Origin: Linanthus parryae
Lineage: Eukaryota; Streptophyta; Magnoliopsida; Ericales; Polemoniaceae
Assembly: GCA_023055425.1 (NCBI GenBank)
Contig: JALGPY010000033.1
Coordinates: 2,164,908 to 2,228,907, forward strand
DNA: 64,000 bases
Direction of reading: 5' to 3'
Shown here: piece after piece, positions 21,414 to 32,370 of the stretch
Layout of the letters: each line of letters opens with the position of its first letter
Numbering within the stretch: the first letter of the stretch is position 1
Notes under the pieces: generated by a model
Databases searched by the model: none
What the model was told of the DNA's origin: nothing
The model's input: only the letters and a program-made list of their open reading frames with translations
Position numbers and translations under genes: made by a program

Positions 21414-23498
21414 GGCTACGCTCTATTAAGTGCAGCTTTCACCATAACCGTGTTCCATCTAAATCAGTCATGAAGAAACCATATGAGATGTGGAGTGGGA
21501 GGCGTCACACACTGTCATTCATGAGGATTTGGGGCTGCGATGTCTATGTAAAACGTTTACAATCAGACAAGCTGGGGCCTAAATCGGATAAGTGCAAATT
21601 TGTGGGGTACCCTACGGAAACTAAGGGATACTACTTCTACAATCCAACCGAGAACAAAGTGTTTGTTGCTCGGACCGGCGTGTTTCTAGAAAGAGAATTT
21701 GTCTCTAAAGAAGCAAGTGGGAGGAATGTAGAACTTGAAGAGGTTCAAGAAACGCAAATCGCTGAACCGATTATGGAATATGAACAGGAACCACAAGAAT
21801 TTTTGGAGCAACCTGTTCAGGTAACACAAGAGCTTCGTAGATCTAGTAGAGTGCGCCAGGAACCCGAGAGGTATGGACTTCTCGTGACCGATTCCGGTGA
21901 CTCGATGCTCATAGATGATGAGCCTACTACCTATGAGGAGGCCATGAAAGGCCCAGACTCTCAAAAGTTGCTAGAGGCCATGAGATCCGAGATGGAATCC
22001 ATGTATACCAACAAAGTATGGACTTTGGTGGAACCACCCGATGGGGCGCGGCCCATAGGGTGCAAATGGATCTTTAAGAAGAAGATCGACATGGATGGTA
22101 ATGTGGTTACCTATAAGGGCCGATTGGTAGCTAAAGGATTCATACACATTCATAGTATTGACTATGATGAAACCTTTTCACCAGTCGCTATGACCAAATC
22201 CATCCGAATCCTACTTGTGATTGCAGCATACCACGACTATGAGAGTTGGCAGATGGATGTCAAAACAGCATTCCTTTATGGGAATCTCCTCGAGGACGTG
22301 TATATGATACAACCAGAGGGTTTTGAGGATCCAAAGCAAGCCAACAAAGTCTGTAAGCTACAACGATCCATTTATGGATTGAAGCAAGCTTCTAGGAGTT
22401 GGAATCGACGTTTTGATGAAGTGGTCAAAGAGTTTGGCTTCATCAGAAACGAAGATGAGTCTTGTGTCTACAAGAAGGTTAGTGGGAGCTCTGTAGCTTT
22501 TCTGGTCTTGTATGTAGATGACATGCTACTCATTGGAAACCACGTTCCCATGCTGCAATCTGTTAAAGATTGGCTAGGGAAGTGTTTCTCAATGAAGGAC
22601 TTAGGGGAAGCAGCCTATATACTTGGTATAAAAATCTATAGATAGATCTAAGAGGTTGCTAGGCCTAAGTCAAAGTACATATATAGACAAGGTGTTGAAA
22701 CGGTTCAACATGCAAGATTCCAAGAAGGGATTCTTGCCCATGTCACATGGAATCACTCTTTCGAAGAGTGGTTGTCCTTCCAATGAGATTGAGAAGGAAC
22801 GCATGATTAGAATTCCCTATGCCTCGGCCATAGGATCTATCATGTACGCCATGTTATGTACTAGACCAGATGTGTCATATGCCTTGAGTATGACAAGCAG
22901 ATACCAATCCAATCCGGGTGAGAGTCACTGGATTGCTGTCATGAATATCCTAAAGTACTTGAGAAGAACTAAGGATGCGTTCTTGATATTTGGCGGTGAG
23001 GAAGAGTTGCGTGTAAGGGGTTACACTGATGCAAGCTTCCAAACCGACATATATGACTTGAGATCACAATCGGGATATGTGTTTTGCCTGAATGGAGCAG
23101 CGGTGAGCTGGAAGAGTTCCAAGCAAGAGACGGTAGCTGATTCCACAACAGAGGCTGAGTACATTGCTGCAAATGGCGCAGCAAAGGAAACTGTTTGGAT
23201 CAGAAATTTTGTTTCTGAACTGGGTGTGGTCCCTAGCATTGCGGATCCAGTCGAGTTGTACTGTGACAACACTGGGGCGATCGCGCAATCAAAGGAACCC
23301 AGATCACACCAGAAGTCCAAGCACGTGCTCAGGAAGTTTCATCTGATTCGAGATATTATCGATAGAGGAGACGTTCGGATATGCAAGATTCCTACAGATG
23401 ATAATCTATCAGACCCGCTTACAAAGCCGCTCACGCAGTGGAAGCATGAAGGGCACACTAGGAGTATGGGTATACGAGATGCGTCAGATTGGCTCTAG
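21414..23498 (+). pseudogene. A3 reverse transcriptase and RNase H
   Basis: A one-base loss near 21446 shifts the frame. The long frame 21410-22645 holds the end of integrase (KKPYEMWSGRR, FMRIWGCDVYVKRL, GYPTETKGYYFYN), the linker missing from A1, and RT (KGRLVAKGF, WQMDVKTAFLYG, YGLKQASRSWN, YVDD at 22511-22522). A two-base loss near 22641 shifts into 22656-23498 with RNase H (YTDASFQTD, ADSTTEAEYIAANGAA, YCDNTGAIAQSKEPRSH, PLTKPL) ending D-W-L-stop. All catalytic motifs are readable, so the shifts look recent. Confidence 0.9.
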
Positions 23499-23500
23499 TG

Positions 23501-23512
23501 CAAGTTGGAGAC
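23501..23512 (+). promoter_or_regulatory. A3 polypurine tract
   Basis: CAAGTTGGAGAC precedes the 3' LTR; sister copies A1, A2 and A5 read CAAGTGGGAGAC. One T interrupts the purine run. Confidence 0.7.
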
Positions 23513-24939
23513 TGTTGGAATAGATGCCCTAGAGGCAATCTAGTTTAGTATGAATTTATTTGTGGCTAGAAATTCATTTATTATTTATTAGATATTTAAT
23601 ATAATGAAGTCCTTAGATTTACAATTGTGTTGTTTATCTTAAATATCCCTAGTCCAGTATAATGATTAATGGGACAATCATCTATAGACTAGTATGGGGT
23701 TGGATTGATATGGAGATATCATGATCCAACACATAGGTGTGCATTAGGGAATGTTGCACTGGATTGACCCATCTCCGAGAAGGCTACATACACGTTGTGT
23801 TGAGTCACAAGCGCTTCTCGCGGTGCAAAGGTATTGTCATCCTTAGACTTGAAGTCACTAGATATTCTAGTTGTGGATTATTGTGATTTTGGTAGCGTTA
23901 AACGCTACACCGTAACTGGGTAGATATAAAGGCGTGTACTGGATACAATAAGAAGCAAGCTTAGAGATCGTAGTGGACGTAGATAGAATTTTTTTCTCCC
24001 ACATAACGGGAGCAAATATCCTAGGCCACTCGAGGGATAGTGCTTATAGAATGTCTGGCCAGACTCAAATAAATCAATATGGGATATTGATGTTATTTGC
24101 ACGAATAAGGCTATTCCCATGGATCGAGAAACTGTGGATTGGATATACGAGTGTGACATGTATGTCTCGTGTCCAATCCGGATATAGAGACAAAGGGATG
24201 AGAAAATTACTTCTACAAAGGTTGTCAAGATGACTATTCTATTAGTTGGCCAGAATGGATGTTTTGCTAGAAACCGCTCCATATTAGCAAATAGTTGCTA
24301 CCAACTAGATAGAACCTATGGGGTCACACTCTACATAGAGTTGAACTAGATTTGGGAATTAATTAATTGGATTATTTAATTAGAAGGATCACTTTGCAAA
24401 ACCTTGCAAACTTAGTAGGGACTAATTTTCAAGGAAGGGACTAAATTGAATTCTAGTAGGACTAGAATAAGTCCTTTAGGTAGTTGGCAAGGAGTTGTTG
24501 AACTATATAAAGGACCTTCCTTCCTTCCTTCCTTCCCACATAACTTATGCTCATTATTGAACATAACAAAGAGTGGGAGAGAACAAAAGGAGAGAGAGCA
24601 AGCAACAAGAGGAGCTGACCGCCCCTCTTGCCGCCGCCCATCCCGTCGGCCACAAAGGAGGCCGAGACCCTCCTTTTGGGTCTCGTTTTGCGTGATTTCT
24701 TCTTCCTCTTCCTCTTCCAGGCTAGCACCAAGGACTTGGGAGATATAGGATCAACTCTAGGCGTGGATCAACCATAGAGAACGTGACACAATTCGCGTTT
24801 GAAGTCATCAAAGGAGAACCCTAAGGTGTGTTGTTGATTTCTTTCCTTAACATCGTTATGATTCTTGACTTGTGATCCTTGGAGGGTTTTGCATGGTTAT
24901 TTTTGTTTCCGTTGCGCATCCATGATTCAAAACCCTACA
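23513..24939 (+). repeat. A3 3' LTR, complete
   Basis: It is 1427 bases from TGTTGGAATAGATG to CAAAACCCTACA. A TATA motif lies at about 24503-24510, followed by the CCTTCC run. The right flank is TTCCACCTCATGAG, which belongs to Ath. Confidence 0.93.
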
Positions 24940-25710
24940 TTCCACCTCATGAGCAATAGGTACAACATAGTCCAAATATGGTTAGCCTACTCACAAAGAT
25001 GAATGAGAAGCTATCTCGCATGGAAAGTGAGTAGGTTGCGACAAAGGCACTTGTTAAGTTATGAGATGAAGATTTGCCAGATTTCTAACCAGAACAATAC
25101 TCTTCCACCTGGAATGCTTCCCACAGGTACAATTACTCTCGTTTGACATGTTAAAGAAATTACTACTAGAAGTGGCATCTCTACTTAAGAACCACCTTGT
25201 CCTACACATGCTAGAGCTTAGGATACTAAGGCCATTGTGTGAGAATTGGGTAAAGAGGTGCCCACAATTTTTATGAGTCCTCAATGAAATAACAAAATGG
25301 ATAAGAAGGAAGACCCAAGAAGAACCCTAAGTCCAGTTGATTTCAACTTGCGGGTTTTATATCCCATTGCGATGAAGAGAGATGGCGATGAACACTAGTA
25401 TGAGCGTTTCATGGATATTTACAAACAATTGCATATCAACATCCTCTTTGGGGAAGCTCTTGCTGAAAGTTGAAATTTATGAAAGAAATCTTATGGGGAA
25501 GGAAGAGAATATACCCCTACACCGCAGTGAAGCTGACATAGATGTGTAGTATGGTTAAAAAGAGTGACATCCGTCATATGAGAGATCCAGGAATTGTTCA
25601 TTTAGCATGTAGTCTTGGGGGTGGAATTCATACACATGGGATATGTGACTTGGGCGCCATAATTAACATCATACCATTGTCACTATATTGGAGATTGTAC
25701 CTAGGGTAAA
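24940..25710 (+). pseudogene. Ath gag C-terminus and protease
   Basis: Across frames the text gives NMVSLLTKMNEKLSRMES, then ERFMDIYKQLHINILFGEAL and, after 25560, DPGIVHLACSLGG followed by ICDLGAIINIIPLSLY. This is the Athila pattern 'DPGSFTIPC...LCDLGASINLMPLS', an aspartic protease in which the active site reads DLG. It is the continuation of the gag at 9120-9999, separated by S1, A3 and intervening DNA. Multiple stops make it old. Confidence 0.72.
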
Positions 25711-25739
25711 GAGGTTGCACTAAAAACAATCGCGCAGGA

Positions 25740-26560
25740 GGACGACGAGGAACTCTACGAGATCAATCACGTGGATCACTACAAATACCATGAGTTAAAC
25801 ACAGAGAATATGCGAGCGTCGCACCTGGTTAACATGAACAAATTCATGACGTTCTTTGATGGATGAATTTATCCAAATATTGAAGGATGGAGATGAAAAA
25901 TGCCATACTCTGGATTGCTGAAGATTTCGGAGAAGACCTAGTCAAATCTAATGGTGAAGTCATAAACGCATCAAGATCGCCATCCACGTTAATTTCATTC
26001 TCATGAGGAGACAAGGTTTCCAATGGGTGACATTTCCGCCCATTGTACGTGACTGCGGTGATCAATGGCGTGAAACTCCAAAGAGATTTTCCTAACGGAG
26101 AAGCCTTGGTGAATTTCATCTCTACCAGTACCCTCAAACTGGTCGGTATCCCCGGTGCGAAGTTAGTTAGAAGACCCTCCCCGTAGATGGGATTAGGCAA
26201 CAACTCCAAGATGACCCTCAAATTCATCTGAATAGGGTTGCAGATTGGAAAGATAGACAAATTCCATTTGATCGTGGCTAGCACAACCTACCATACGATC
26301 AACAGCCAAGAATAGATTCACTGATTTAACGTAGTACCTTCCACCACCCACCAAATAATGAAGGCGATATGGAAATTGAAGGTGGTTGATATCCCGAACT
26401 TGGTTTATCCATTCAAGGTGGACGAAGCACACATCACTGAAGCAGCATGTTTGAGTAACCCAGGGCCATTCAAGCCAGGGCCACTCAAGCCGATTCCCCT
26501 ACCCAAGTGGGACGACGTAAAAAACAATATCTCGCAGGGCTGATGCTGTTACAAGAGAAG
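25740..26560 (+). pseudogene. Tat-1 protease region
   Basis: Translation across frames gives STSTLKLVGIPGAKL, then FNVVPSTTHQIMKAIWKL (compare the family's 'VVPSTLHQC.K') at about 26320-26390, then SNPGPFKPGPLKPIPLPKWD near 26450-26515. The region upstream (25740-25860) is open in short stretches only. The 146-codon ORF on the opposite strand (25844-26284) is a shadow of this decayed gene. Confidence 0.6.
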
Positions 26561-26839
26561 ACAGATGCATACCTGTTTCTAACGCAACCTGCTCACAACA
26601 AGTGCACTTACTCAAGAAATAGGTACGTGGAACACACTGAGGAAGTAAAATTGGTCAGCTTCTAAAAGAACAGGAAGAAGCGCTATCGCATATGAAGGTG
26701 CACAGAGCTATCTTCAACTCACAAGGACAACCCTAAGAACAAAGGCCCTGATGTGATCATAAGTGGATTTGAAACCAGATGCGACAATACCATGGAAGGA
26801 AACTTACCAGCCGCCCCAGAATGTTTTGAAGAAAAGCCT

Positions 26840-27780
26840 AAGCCACATAAGCAAGACCTGTAGGAGGTGCTCCTATGCGCTAACGAAGATATCAAGAGGC
26901 AAATACATATAGAAGCTGATCTGTAAAGGAGAGACAGAAAGACCCTGTTAGAGCTCCTGAAAGAATTACGTCATGTCTTTTAATGGGATTACAAGGAGAT
27001 GCCAGGGCATAAACCAGTGTCGCCATGCATCGAATCAGTGTCAATTAGCAGGTCAAGCCGGTCAAATAGAACACGAGAACTTTCCGACCTGATCTAGAAG
27101 TCAAGATCAAAGAAGAGGTGGAGAAGCTGCTGAGGGAGAAATTTATCAAACTGGTGCACTATCCAAAATAGCTCGCTAACATCGTCCAAGTGATCAAGAA
27201 AAATGGGCAGTTGTGAAGCTGCGTGGGTTTTAGGGACCTCAAGCGATTCTGACCTAAGGACGATTTTCCCCTACCAAACATCGACATGTTGATCGATTCC
27301 AGAGCAGGACATCAAATGTTCAGCTTTATGGAAGGATTCAGTGGGTATAATCAGATCAAGATGGACCCTTTTCCAGGAGATGATGCATTCATCACTGCGG
27401 TAGGTGTATGTCATTATACAATTATGCCATTTGGACTAAATGATGTAGGTGTAACCTACCAAAGGGTGATGATGACCCTTTTCCACGAAATGATGCACAA
27501 GGATGTTGAGTTCTACGTTGATGGTGGTCAAATCTCGGAAGAAGAAGGACCACTTGACGGATATGAGGAAGGTCTTCTAAAGGTCCAAAAGTTTCGAATA
27601 AAGATGAACTCCTTGAATTGCACGTTTGGGGTAACCTATGGTATGTTCATGGGATGTGTGACACATTGACAAATAATAGAGCAAGACCCCGCAAAGATCT
27701 CTGCAATGACGAGCATTCCGACACCTGCAACCAGAATAAAGTGAAGACATTCTTAGGAAAGCTATCGTACCCCTGAAGAT
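26840..27780 (+). pseudogene. Tat-1 reverse transcriptase
   Basis: EVEKLLREKFIKLV (about 27115-27160) is followed by CVGFRDLKRF, DDFPLPNIDMLID and, in the open frame 27286-27669, AGHQMFSFMEGFSGYNQIKM, TIMPFGLNDVGVTYQRVM and HKDVEFYVDG. The gypsy catalytic YVDD here reads YVDG (about 27512-27523), losing an essential aspartate. Stops at 27169, 27214 and 27250 break the frame upstream. Confidence 0.82.
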
Positions 27781-28436
27781 TCATACGGGCGATCAAATAA
27801 AAGCAACTGCTTCAACCGACTCCTGAAGAGAAAACTAATTTTTATTGCCAGCACGAGCACCAACAAGATTTCGAACACCTGAAGGGCATACTTACTTCCT
27901 ACACAGGGCATGGTCACACTGAGATGGGGAGTCCTTTGCTGCTCTACCTGACTTCAACCACTACGTCAATCAGAGCTCTGCTGGCGCAGGTGCATGAAGG
28001 ACATGATCGTCCAATTGAACTACATCTCCAGAGTAGCCCAGGACGGGGAGTCTAGATACCCATTCCATGGAGCGATACTGCCTGACGTATTTTTTGTGGT
28101 GCAGAAGATAAATCACTACTTTCCAACCCATAAATTCGTGGTGGTGACTAAGAGTGACCCCACATGGTACCTCTTGTCTCACCCAGCTCCTTGTGGCCAT
28201 TTAGGAAAATGTTTTATGACTCTTTCTCTCTATGATATCACATTTGCGAGACCCAGGGAAATAAAATCCTATGCATTTGCAGATCTATTGGCGCCGTTCC
28301 CAGACGGGAATTACTAGCCGATAACGGAGGATATGATCAGAAACCTGGAGGTCACACACTGGAAGAAGATCGATGGAGATTCAACTTTGACGGCTCGTTC
28401 ACAAGGTCTGGAGGAGGGATTGGGTATGTACCAAGA
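27781..28436 (+). pseudogene. Tat-1 RNase H, first part
   Basis: The open frame 27994-28317 includes ISRVAQDGESRYPFHGA, VVVTKSDPTWYLLSHPAPCGHLGK and YDITFARPREIKSYAFADLL, which parallels Tat-2 (63324-63728, minus) closely. The text then reads FNFDGSFTRSGGGIGY, the start of the second RNase H domain, and is cut at 28436 by A4. It resumes at 29863. Confidence 0.82.
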
Positions 28437-29862
28437 CGTAGGGTTTTGTAACGGATTACGCAGAGGAAATAAACAATAAAAGATCCGCACAAGACCCTCC
28501 AAGGATCACAGGATTAGAATTCATAATGATAGTAAATTATTCATAACAATTACCTTGTGGGTGTCCTGTGATGACTTCAAACGTGAATAGTGTCACGTCT
28601 CTACGGTTGATTCACGCCTAGGATTGAGATCAAGATCCTCCAACTCCTTGTTCTAGCTAGGAATGATGGAAGAGGAAGAAGAAATCACACAACGGAGACC
28701 AAAAGAGAGGATCGACCCTAAGGGGATTTGGCCGACAGGGTAGGGGGCGGACGACACTAAGGGGCTTCGGCCTCTTTTTGTTGTCTTGCTCTCTCTCCTT
28801 GCTTTCTCTCCTACTCAAGTAATGTTATGAGCATTAAGTTGTAGGAAGGAAGCTAGGAGCATCCTTTATATAGTCCAACAACTTCTTGTTTACTACATAA
28901 AGCCCCTATCCTAATCTTACTCAAGTTCGGATTCGTCCCTATTACATATTAGTCCTACTAAGTTAGCAAGTTGTTGCACTTTGATCCTTCTAATTAATTA
29001 ATCATATTAATTAATTCCCAAGACTATTTCAATCCATATTGCGTGTGACCCTATATGTTTCTACTTAGTTGGTAGTAACTATTTACTAACATGGAGCGGT
29101 GTCTAGCAACACATCCATTCCACCCAACTAATAGAAATAGTCATCCTACAAACCTTGTGCAAGTATTGTCTCATCCCTTTGTCGCTACAATCGGATTGGA
29201 CACAAGACATACAAGTCACACTCGTATATCCAATCCATAGTTTCTAGATTCTGGGAATAGCCTTATTCATGCAGATAACATCAATATCCCATATTTATTT
29301 ATCTGAGTCTTGCCAGACATTCCATAAGCATTATCCCTCGAGTGGCCGCGGATATTTGCTCCAGTTATGTGGGAGGGACAAGTTCTATATACATCACTAA
29401 GATATCTAAGCTTGCTTCATATTGGGTGCGATACGCGCCTTTATGGCTACCCAGTCACGGTGTAGCGTTTGACGCTACCAAAACACAATATTCCACAACT
29501 AGATGATCTAGTGACTTCAAGTCTAAGGATGACTGTACCGTTGTCACCGCGAGAAGCACTTGTGACTTTACATAACATGTATGTAGCCTTATTGTAGATG
29601 GGTCAATCCAGTGTGCCATTACCCCTAATGCATACCCATGTGTTGGATCGTGATATCTCTATATCAATCTAACCCCATTCTAGTCTATAGATGATTGTCC
29701 TGTTAATCAGTATAATGGACTAGGGATATTTAAGATAAACAACACGATTGTAAATCTAAGGACTTCATTATATTAAATATCTTTATAAATAATACAATGA
29801 ATATTCTAGCCAATTTATTGTTCATACTAAACTAGATTGCCTCTAGGGCATCTATTCCAACA
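28437..29862 (-). repeat. A4: solo LTR of the A family
   Basis: On the minus strand it runs from TGTTGGAATAGATG (right end, 29862) to a diverged CAAAACCCTACG at 28437. At 1426 bases it equals the A3 3' LTR (1427). There is no internal sequence, as expected from recombination between the two LTRs of one copy. Flanking pentamers are CAAGA (28432-28436) and CAACC (29863-29867), a decayed target duplication. RNase H text continues on both sides. Confidence 0.9.
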
Positions 29863-31540
29863 CAACCAGCCCGCAAGGCGAAGTGATCCAAATGTCATAC
29901 AAGCTAGGCTTCTGGTACACGAAAATGATGCAGACTATGAGGCTCTCGTAGCAGGACTACTCAGAAATAATTCATTGAAGTCAAGAAGCTTGTAATTTCA
30001 CGCGAAGTAAGATTAACATTCAAGCAATCATCAGGAGGCTTCACACTTAAGGAAACCAACATCCGGAGCTACCGGACTATGGTGAAAAAGTTGTCAAGCA
30101 ATTTTAATCTCTTGAATCCGAATACACCCTAAGATCTCCAACCTCCATGCGGATGCATTTGACAAGATGGGATCCAAGGTATCGGAAGACACGTGCAGCG
30201 CTCAAATTCATGTCCAAGTGAAGACTAGCCCATTTATCATGCGAGATGTATGTGCAGAAGAAGAGCTTGATGGAGAATACTAGAGAAAGCCCATCGTGGA
30301 AGGACCGCTAAAAGGCGGTGAAGCCTTGAGTTGGCCCAATCTCAAGGGATTCAGCATCCACGAAGGGCTATTATACTCGAAAGGGCCTAGCTGGAGCTTG
30401 TTGTGATGCGTTACAGAACAAGAAGGAAGGGATTAGCTGAATAAAATGCATGAAGTGAATTTCGAAAAATGAAGTTCCTCTTTACCGGAAGGCGTAGCTC
30501 CAAGGCATCTTCTTGCCCCGACCCCAAATAAGCACCTACACAGCTTATCTACAAGGATAATACGACAAATGCGCCTTGGTCTAAGATGTGATTGAGATCC
30601 GTGCCATCGACAAAAGCCTATACTGGAGAAAGCCATTCATTCTCTACTTGCGAGATAGCATTCTCTCTGACGAAATGAAAAGAGTGGAAGCCATCAAAAG
30701 TAATAGATCTAGATACGAGATGAGGAACGACGGGCTTTGGAGAAAAAAACTTAAGTGGATTTTTATTGAGATGTATCGTAGGACTAGAGACTCACGAAGC
30801 AATGGAAGCGACTCACTCTGCAGAATACCAAGGAGGTGAAAAATTGTGCAGGCAACTCCTGAGCCTTGGTTACTTATGGCCTACCATGGAGGCAGATGAC
30901 AGGAAAAAAGGTCAAAAGATGACGGAAGTGCTAATTCGATGGGAACCTAATTCATTCCCTATCTGCAAATCTGCACACATTTTCCACTCCATGGTCGTTC
31001 CATACCTGGGCCCATAGACTTCATTTGTCCCATAACGCCTGAATCCTAATGAAAAAGTCCATCCTCACGGTGATGGAACTCTATAACAAATGGGTGGAGG
31101 CGATCCCTGTAAAGAATCCAATGGAGGTAGGATAATTAGCTTCGTTGTTAGCAACAAAATTTGCAGGTTTGGTATTTCGAACACCATCCTTTGAGATAAA
31201 AGGACGCCGTTAGTTAATAGCAAAGTTGCGAGGACGATCAATCAATTCAACGTCAGGCATATCACCTGAACTCCCTATTACCCAAAGGGACATGGGCAGG
31301 CGGAAGCTTCTAACAAGACCCTAATCAGGATTCTCAACAAGTTGTTCACAGACGACCACACAAAGTTGGTCAATTATATCTATGTTTCTCTCTGGGCTTA
31401 TCGTACTTCCCCACGGACCCCCATGGGCGCATCACCATTTTATTTATGCGACGGGGCCAAATCAAGATCCCTTCCGCATGACTAGTTTTGAGTGCATAGA
31501 TTGACAACCAGAGAAGTCAATGTGGGGATTCTTGTCGATT
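29863..31540 (+). pseudogene. Tat-1 RNase H end and integrase
   Basis: RNase H resumes with QGEVIQMSYKLGF-like text. Integrase is read across frames: GLWRKKLKWIFIEMYRRT, EYQGGEKLCRQLLSLGYLWPTM (30790-30900), then a core region and GHGQAEASNKTLIRILNK, ending LWAYRTSPRTPMGASPFY (31270-31445). These are zinc-finger, core and late-core blocks of Tat integrase. Heavily stopped and shifted. Confidence 0.8.
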
Positions 31541-31639
31541 GATGTTCCTCCAATATGAGGAATTTTATCAATGAAACACCCTACCATATTATGGATTGAT
31601 ATCTTCCACTCGCATTTTATTGTCAATCATGCCGATAGA

Positions 31640-32370
31640 CATTGCGTAAGCCTATCCACTTTGATAGCAGCTGTGTTGTAAGCCTATCACCCATTGATAA
31701 AAAACTGGATAATTCTATTCCTCCAGATAGCAGCCACACTCTAACTTGTCATCTACTGATAGCAACTATGAAAAAGCCTATAACCAGATGATAGCAACTG
31801 CGAAAAAAGCATATCACCTGCTAATAGAAACTGCGAATAGCCTAGCACATGCTCATTGCATCTGCGATTGTAATGGCATGCTAAGAGAAAATACGAATAG
31901 CCTCCTGCCATGATAGCACCTACAAATCATTCTTAGAGAGTTATAAAGCCTAAATGCCATGATAGCACATGCAAATCTTTCTTACAAAGTTATAAATCAT
32001 ATCTGCCACGATAACAGCTGCAAATATTTCTTAGCATTTTATGAAGCCTATTTTCCATGATAGAATCTTAAAATCTTTCTTAGCAACTTATAAAGCTTAT
32101 CTCCCATGATAGCACATGCAGTTCTTTCTTAAAAGTTATGAAGCAATCTACTAAGGTAGTACTCGCAATTCAAAAGCCTATCTCCTGAGATAGAAACTGT
32201 TAAAATCTTGTAATTCCTTTACCAGGGTATCAAGAGCCTATCCTCCAAGATAGCAACTGCGAGGAGCTTATCCTCTAAAAGATAGTACATGTAATTTCCT
32301 ACGAAAGGTAAAAAAGTTTATTTCATGAGATGGCGGTTGCGGAAAACCCTTCTTTTGGGACGGTAATTGT
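31640..32370 (+). repeat. Tat-1 minisatellite downstream of integrase
   Basis: Imperfect tandem units contain AAGCCTATC, a short spacer, GATAGCA and CTGC. Unit starts at 31946, 31995, 32044 and 32093 give a 49-base period; outside that block the spacing varies from about 30 to 55. The CTATC...GATAG arms are inverted repeats, so each unit can form a small hairpin. The same core recurs on the opposite strand in Tat-2 at 60898-61340. Confidence 0.82.

Larger units (their letters stand above)
16554..24939 (+). mobile_element. Ty1/copia element A3 (nearly full length)
   Basis: The element has a 5' LTR missing its first 117 bases, a primer site, a long non-coding leader, gag, protease, integrase, RT, RNase H, a polypurine tract and a complete 3' LTR. 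It lies between the scrambled ORF at left and resumed Ath gag/protease sequence at right. No target duplication can be tested because the left end is lost. It is the best reference copy of the family here. Confidence 0.92.

Noticed and set aside
25844..26284. 146-codon minus-strand ORF
   Set aside because: It lies opposite the decayed Tat-1 protease, which has family-like text on the plus strand; the minus product shows no motif.
31640..32370. CRISPR-like array
   Set aside because: Units are imperfect, contiguous and of variable length, without uniform spacers, and the context is a plant retrotransposon.
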